Shown here: positions 7,093 through 9,677 of the stretch, in pieces | Layout: each line of letters begins with the position of its first letter | Position numbering within the stretch: position 1 is the first letter of the stretch | Source: Cyanobacteria bacterium TMED177 | GTDB taxonomy: Bacteria; Cyanobacteriota; Cyanobacteriia; PCC-6307; Cyanobiaceae | Assembly: GCA_002170825.1 (NCBI GenBank) | Contig: NHIA01000059.1 | Location: 13,042 to 22,718, forward strand | DNA length: 9,677 bases | Reading direction: 5' to 3' | Translations under genes and position numbers: made by a program | Notes under the pieces: model-generated | What the model was told of the DNA's origin: nothing | The model's database searches: none | Seen by the model: the letters and a program-made list of their open reading frames with translations, nothing else

Positions 7093-8243
7093 GGGTTCCG
7101 TGCTTCACGATCCAGGCAGCGACGCTCCCAGTGGCGTTGCTGACGCACCATTTTGAGCAGTTCTCGATGCTGGTCGCGCAGCCGGCGGCGACACCGTCTG
7201 AGGCGGTGGCTGTCGAATTCGAATTCGCTGCTGCGCATCAGCACGCACAACACGTCCATGCCAGGGTCCAGATCACCCATGGCCAGAGGCAATCGGAGTC
7301 GTAACAGATTGGATGGCGCGGACTGGGTCTCGATCTGGCCACTGAGCACCGCTTCCAGCAGCGTGACCGGCAGAAGCGCCTGGGCCATGCCAGATCGCAG
7401 CAGCTGAACATTCACCGCGTGGGACAGATTGCGCAAACGGCGGGACAGGGCCAGATCCATGGCCTCCATCCACTGAAGCAACGCATCCGGCATGGTCGGC
7501 AGGAGATTGGCGTTGTCGGCAGAGGCGTCATCAGCGCCGCCGGGCAACGGCACCACAGCGGATCCAACCTGATGCTGAAGCGCTTCTCCAGCGAGCTGGA
7601 ACAGGGAGCGCAACACATCCATGTCGCCCTGATCAGCGCTGGAATCGGCCTCACCCCTCTCCGGTGGTGACGGCTGGTGCTGGGGGGGCTGCTGCTGTGA
7701 AGGAGGCTGCTGTTGTGGAGGAGGCTGCTGCTGCGCAGCAGGTCTGGGCGGGAAGCCAAAGCGTTGCGGCTGATCCAGGGGCGGGATCAGGCTGAGCTCG
7801 ACCGAGCCACGGGCTGGTCCAGAAGCTGGCGGCTGGTGCTGATCGGTCTCACCGCCCTGCTGCTCTGCTGCCTCGCTGAGCTCCTGCAGCATCTGCTGGC
7901 TTGCCCTGGTGTGGCGCCTCAGCTGTTCTTTCTGCATCTGACCCGCCAGATGCATCTGCTGTTCCACGGTCAACAGCACGGAACAACGGTTGATCAGGCG
8001 CTGCACAGCCGCATGAAAGCGGGTTCTGTTGGCCTCCGGTAACTGGCTGAACCGCAGCGGATCCGTTTCGGAGATCAGCGAGAACAACGCCTGGCGCAAG
8101 GCCGGCTCAAGCTCATCCCGCAGGATCTGCAGGTATAGGGCCTGCTCCCGATAAATCGCGATCGAACGCAGCCGGCACAAGCTTCGAAGCCGTGCCAGCT
8201 GTTCATCAGGATCGTGGGCGGACGTGCGGTCTGAAGCCGGCAC
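7047..8243 (-). CDS. Protein of unknown function with Gln/Pro-rich linker, between tsf and recG
   Basis: I do not recognise a functional family. The 398-residue product has three parts. Residues about 11-130 are charged and probably helical; 93-128 is Gln/Glu-rich and could form a coiled coil. Residues about 137-198 are a disordered-looking linker with a QQQPPx hexapeptide repeat (171-194). Residues about 205-375 contain an ordered-looking domain (around LLRSGMAQALLPVTLLEAVL, 281-300) ending in a very basic tail with RRCRRRLR (349-356) that might bind nucleic acid. I see no signal peptide, membrane segment or catalytic motif. The GTG start lies only 5 bases after the tsf stop and no good Shine-Dalgarno is visible, so translational coupling to tsf is likely. 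The 3' end may overlap recG by 46 bases. The frame is open across 1.2 kb in line with its neighbours, which supports a real gene. My impression is that picocyanobacteria keep an unknown gene at this position, but I cannot check that here. Confidence 0.85.
   Translation of the reverse strand: MPASDRTSAHDPDEQLARLRSLCRLRSIAIYREQALYLQILRDELEPALRQALFSLISETDPLRFSQLPEANRTRFHAAVQRLINRCSVLLTVEQQMHLAGQMQKEQLRRHTRASQQMLQELSEAAEQQGGETDQHQPPASGPARGSVELSLIPPLDQPQRFGFPPRPAAQQQPPPQQQPPSQQQPPQHQPSPPERGEADSSADQGDMDVLRSLFQLAGEALQHQVGSAVVPLPGGADDASADNANLLPTMPDALLQWMEAMDLALSRRLRNLSHAVNVQLLRSGMAQALLPVTLLEAVLSGQIETQSAPSNLLRLRLPLAMGDLDPGMDVLCVLMRSSEFEFDSHRLRRCRRRLRDQHRELLKMVRQQRHWERRCLDREARNPWQTSFDPSPQTPGD
7687..7740 (-). 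repeat. Three tandem 18-bp imperfect repeats encoding a QQQPPx hexapeptide
   Basis: On the plus strand three consecutive 18-base units begin GGCTGCTG at 7687, 7705 and 7723. Units one and two differ at only two positions, while unit three diverges in its last third. A degenerate fourth copy precedes them at about 7669-7686. The unit length is six codons, so on the coding minus strand they give QQQPPP, QQQPPS, QQQPPQ and a decayed HQPSPP (residues 171-194) with the frame preserved. This is a coding minisatellite inside the linker of the unknown protein, and copy number could vary between strains by slippage. Confidence 0.85.
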
Positions 8244-8248
8244 AGAAA

Positions 8249-8908
8249 TCAGCCGGCCCCCTGCATGGAGGCAACCTCAGCTGCGAAATCAGACTCTTCC
8301 ACCTCAATGCCCTCACCCAGGGTGTAACGGGTGAAGCGACGCACTCTCACGTTTTCGCCGATCTTGCCAGCGGTTTGCTTCACCAGTTCGGCCACCGTGA
8401 TCGAACTGTCCTTGATGAAAGGCTGCTCCATGAGAGCAAGCTCCTTCAGGCGTTTGCCGATGCGTCCTTCCACGATCTTTTCCTTCATCTGCTCGGGCTT
8501 GCCCTCCAGGTCGTCGCGACCCATCTCAATCGACTTTTCCCGTTCCCGAATCTCTTCAGGGATGTCGTCGGTCGTGACGTACTCCACGTTGGGGCAGGCA
8601 GCGACCTGCATGGAGACATCACGCAGCAGATCCTGGAACATCTCGCCGCGCGCCACGAAATCGGTTTCGCAGTTCACTTCGATCAACACGCCAACCCGCG
8701 CACCGGTGTGGATGTAACTGCCCACAGCACCCTCGGCTGCGGTGCGCCCGGATTTCTTTTCAGCACTGGCAATGCCCTTCTGACGCAGCCATTCCACGGC
8801 TTTTGTGGAATCACCGTCGGTGGCCGACAGGGCCTTCTTGCAATCCATCATTCCCGCGCCGGTCTTGTCGCGCAGGTCTTTGACAAGCTTGGCGGATACG
8901 GCAGCCAT
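8249..8908 (-). CDS. tsf: Translation elongation factor Ts
   Basis: EF-Ts is the nucleotide-exchange factor that releases GDP from EF-Tu so it can reload with GTP and aminoacyl-tRNA. The N-terminal domain (residues about 1-55, with [19 protein letters not shown] and the following VEWLRQKG) is the UBA-like EF-Tu-binding part. CETDFVAR (about 79-86) contains the TDFV motif that contacts EF-Tu and disrupts its magnesium site. At 219 residues it is shorter than E. coli EF-Ts (283), in keeping with the compact cyanobacterial form that has a reduced core and coiled-coil region. The ATG at 8908 gives the standard [13 protein letters not shown] beginning, though no Shine-Dalgarno is evident. It lies 87 bases downstream of rpsB, the classic rpsB-tsf pairing, and 5 bases upstream of the next gene. 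Confidence 0.98.
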   Translation of the reverse strand: MAAVSAKLVKDLRDKTGAGMMDCKKALSATDGDSTKAVEWLRQKGIASAEKKSGRTAAEGAVGSYIHTGARVGVLIEVNCETDFVARGEMFQDLLRDVSMQVAACPNVEYVTTDDIPEEIREREKSIEMGRDDLEGKPEQMKEKIVEGRIGKRLKELALMEQPFIKDSSITVAELVKQTAGKIGENVRVRRFTRYTLGEGIEVEESDFAAEVASMQGAG

Positions 8909-8940
8909 CGGTCGTAGGTGTCGGAGAAGGGAAATTGAAG

Positions 8941-8972
8941 CGCCGCCGCCCCACGATCGGAGGTCGGCGGCG
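8941..8972 (-). terminator. GC-rich hairpin between rpsB and tsf, possible attenuator
   Basis: Bases 8941-8948 (CGCCGCCG) pair perfectly with 8965-8972 (CGGCGGCG), an all-GC 8-bp stem, with two further C-G pairs (8950/8963, 8951/8962) after one mismatch and an apical loop of about ten bases. In the direction of rpsB-tsf transcription it starts about 23 bases after the rpsB stop. It is followed by a mixed pyrimidine stretch (CTTCAATTTCCCTTCT) rather than a clean U-run, so it is not a canonical intrinsic terminator. It could lower tsf expression relative to rpsB or protect the rpsB 3' end. The pairing is seen; the function is inferred. Confidence 0.4.
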
Positions 8973-8995
8973 TGAACTTAGCGGTTCAGCGAACC

Positions 8996-9677
8996 TCAGC
9001 CTTCGGCGTCGTCGCCGCGCTGTTCGTTGTTGCCGTGACGGCCTTCGTTGATCGCATCAGCGAGACGTCCCAGCACCAGCTGAACGGAACGGACCGCATC
9101 GTCGTTGCAAGGAATGGGCACCTCACAAAGATCGGGATCGCAGTTGGTATCGAGCATTGAGACCAACGGGATGTCCAGCTTGCGCGCTTCCAGAACAGCG
9201 TTGGATTCACGACGCTGATCCACCAGCACCACGACATCCGGCAGGCGACGCATGGTCTTGAGGCCGCCCAGATACTTCTGGAGGCGCTCCAGTTCACGAC
9301 GCAGCACCGCACCCTCTTTCTTCGGGCGCATGGCGATGGCTCCGCTGGATTCCATCCGCTCCAGATCCTTCAGACGATCGATCCGGGCTTTCATCGTGGT
9401 CCAGTTGGTGAGCATGCCGCCCAACCAGCGCTGGTTCACGTAAGCAGCGCCGCAACGGGTCGCCTCCAGGGCAACCACCTCGGAAGCCTGCTTCTTGGTG
9501 CCGACAAACAGGAAACGCTTTCCGCTGCGGGCAGCGGAGCGGGTCCATTTGTAGGCGTTGTTCATGCAGACGGCGGTCTGCACAAGATCGATGATGTGAA
9601 CACCATTGCGCGCGCAGTAGATGTAGCGCGACATCTTGGGGTTCCAACGACGGGTCTGGTGCCCAAAGTGGGCACCC
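8996..9677 (-). CDS. rpsB: 30S ribosomal protein S2 (5' end cut by window edge)
   Basis: S2 is a small-subunit ribosomal protein that binds late in 30S assembly, near the head-platform junction, and helps recruit S1 and mRNA. The visible frame opens with [15 protein letters not shown], which is close to the S2 N-terminus, so only about a dozen residues and the start codon lie beyond base 9677. Further S2 hallmarks are [27 protein letters not shown] and [15 protein letters not shown]. The ATG at 9634 (MSRYIY) is internal and not the real start. The stop is TGA at 8998-8996, preceded by a short polar acidic tail (about 20 residues). It is the first visible gene of the leftward cluster, and its promoter must lie outside the window. 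Confidence 0.98.
   Translation of the reverse strand, partial: GAHFGHQTRRWNPKMSRYIYCARNGVHIIDLVQTAVCMNNAYKWTRSAARSGKRFLFVGTKKQASEVVALEATRCGAAYVNQRWLGGMLTNWTTMKARIDRLKDLERMESSGAIAMRPKKEGAVLRRELERLQKYLGGLKTMRRLPDVVVLVDQRRESNAVLEARKLDIPLVSMLDTNCDPDLCEVPIPCNDDAVRSVQLVLGRLADAINEGRHGNNEQRGDDAEG

Noticed and set aside
5626..7143. A 505-codon open frame on the plus strand opposite recG
   Set aside because: It is antisense to conserved RecG domains, and its product is compositionally biased with no family likeness.
8192..8917. A 241-codon open frame on the plus strand opposite tsf
   Set aside because: It mirrors the whole of tsf, whose minus-strand product is a textbook EF-Ts.

Overview
The window looks like chromosomal DNA from a marine or brackish picocyanobacterium (Synechococcus/Cyanobium type). 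The basis is high G+C coding DNA, a plant/cyanobacterial ferredoxin-dependent sulfite reductase, a short EF-Ts, a RecG with a long N-terminal extension, and a gene order (rpsB-tsf-unknown-recG-dipeptidase, then sir, then glyS) that I associate with this clade. That assignment is inferred from protein character and remembered synteny, not from a database search. Seven genes fill almost the whole window. The longest stretch outside coding sequence is under 100 bases, and I see no RNA gene, mobile element, CRISPR array or attachment site.

From the right end, reading leftward on the minus strand: rpsB (ribosomal protein S2, 5' end cut by the window edge), an 87-base gap holding a GC-rich hairpin, tsf (elongation factor Ts), a conserved-looking protein of unknown function with a Gln/Pro hexapeptide repeat, recG (replication-fork and Holliday-junction helicase), and a VanX/DdpX-type D-alanyl-D-alanine dipeptidase. 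Spacing after tsf is very tight (5 bases, then a possible 46-base overlap, then at most 66 bases), so these five genes may be one long transcript that starts outside the window with the translation genes.

The plus strand carries one gene, sir (ferredoxin-sulfite reductase). Its 3' end overlaps the 3' end of the dipeptidase by 37 bases in convergent orientation. It diverges from glyS (glycyl-tRNA synthetase beta chain), which runs leftward on the minus strand and leaves the window before its stop codon. The roughly 73 bases between the glyS and sir starts must hold both 5' leaders and probably both promoters.

Functionally this is core housekeeping: translation (S2, EF-Ts, GlyRS beta), DNA repair (RecG), sulfur assimilation (Sir) and peptidoglycan or D-amino-acid turnover (dipeptidase). 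I found no evidence of a new multi-gene system. The items most worth a second look are the unknown protein between tsf and recG, the compact sir/glyS divergent region with non-ATG starts, and the rpsB-tsf hairpin. Several very long open frames opposite glyS, sir and recG are shadows of the real genes and are not annotated.
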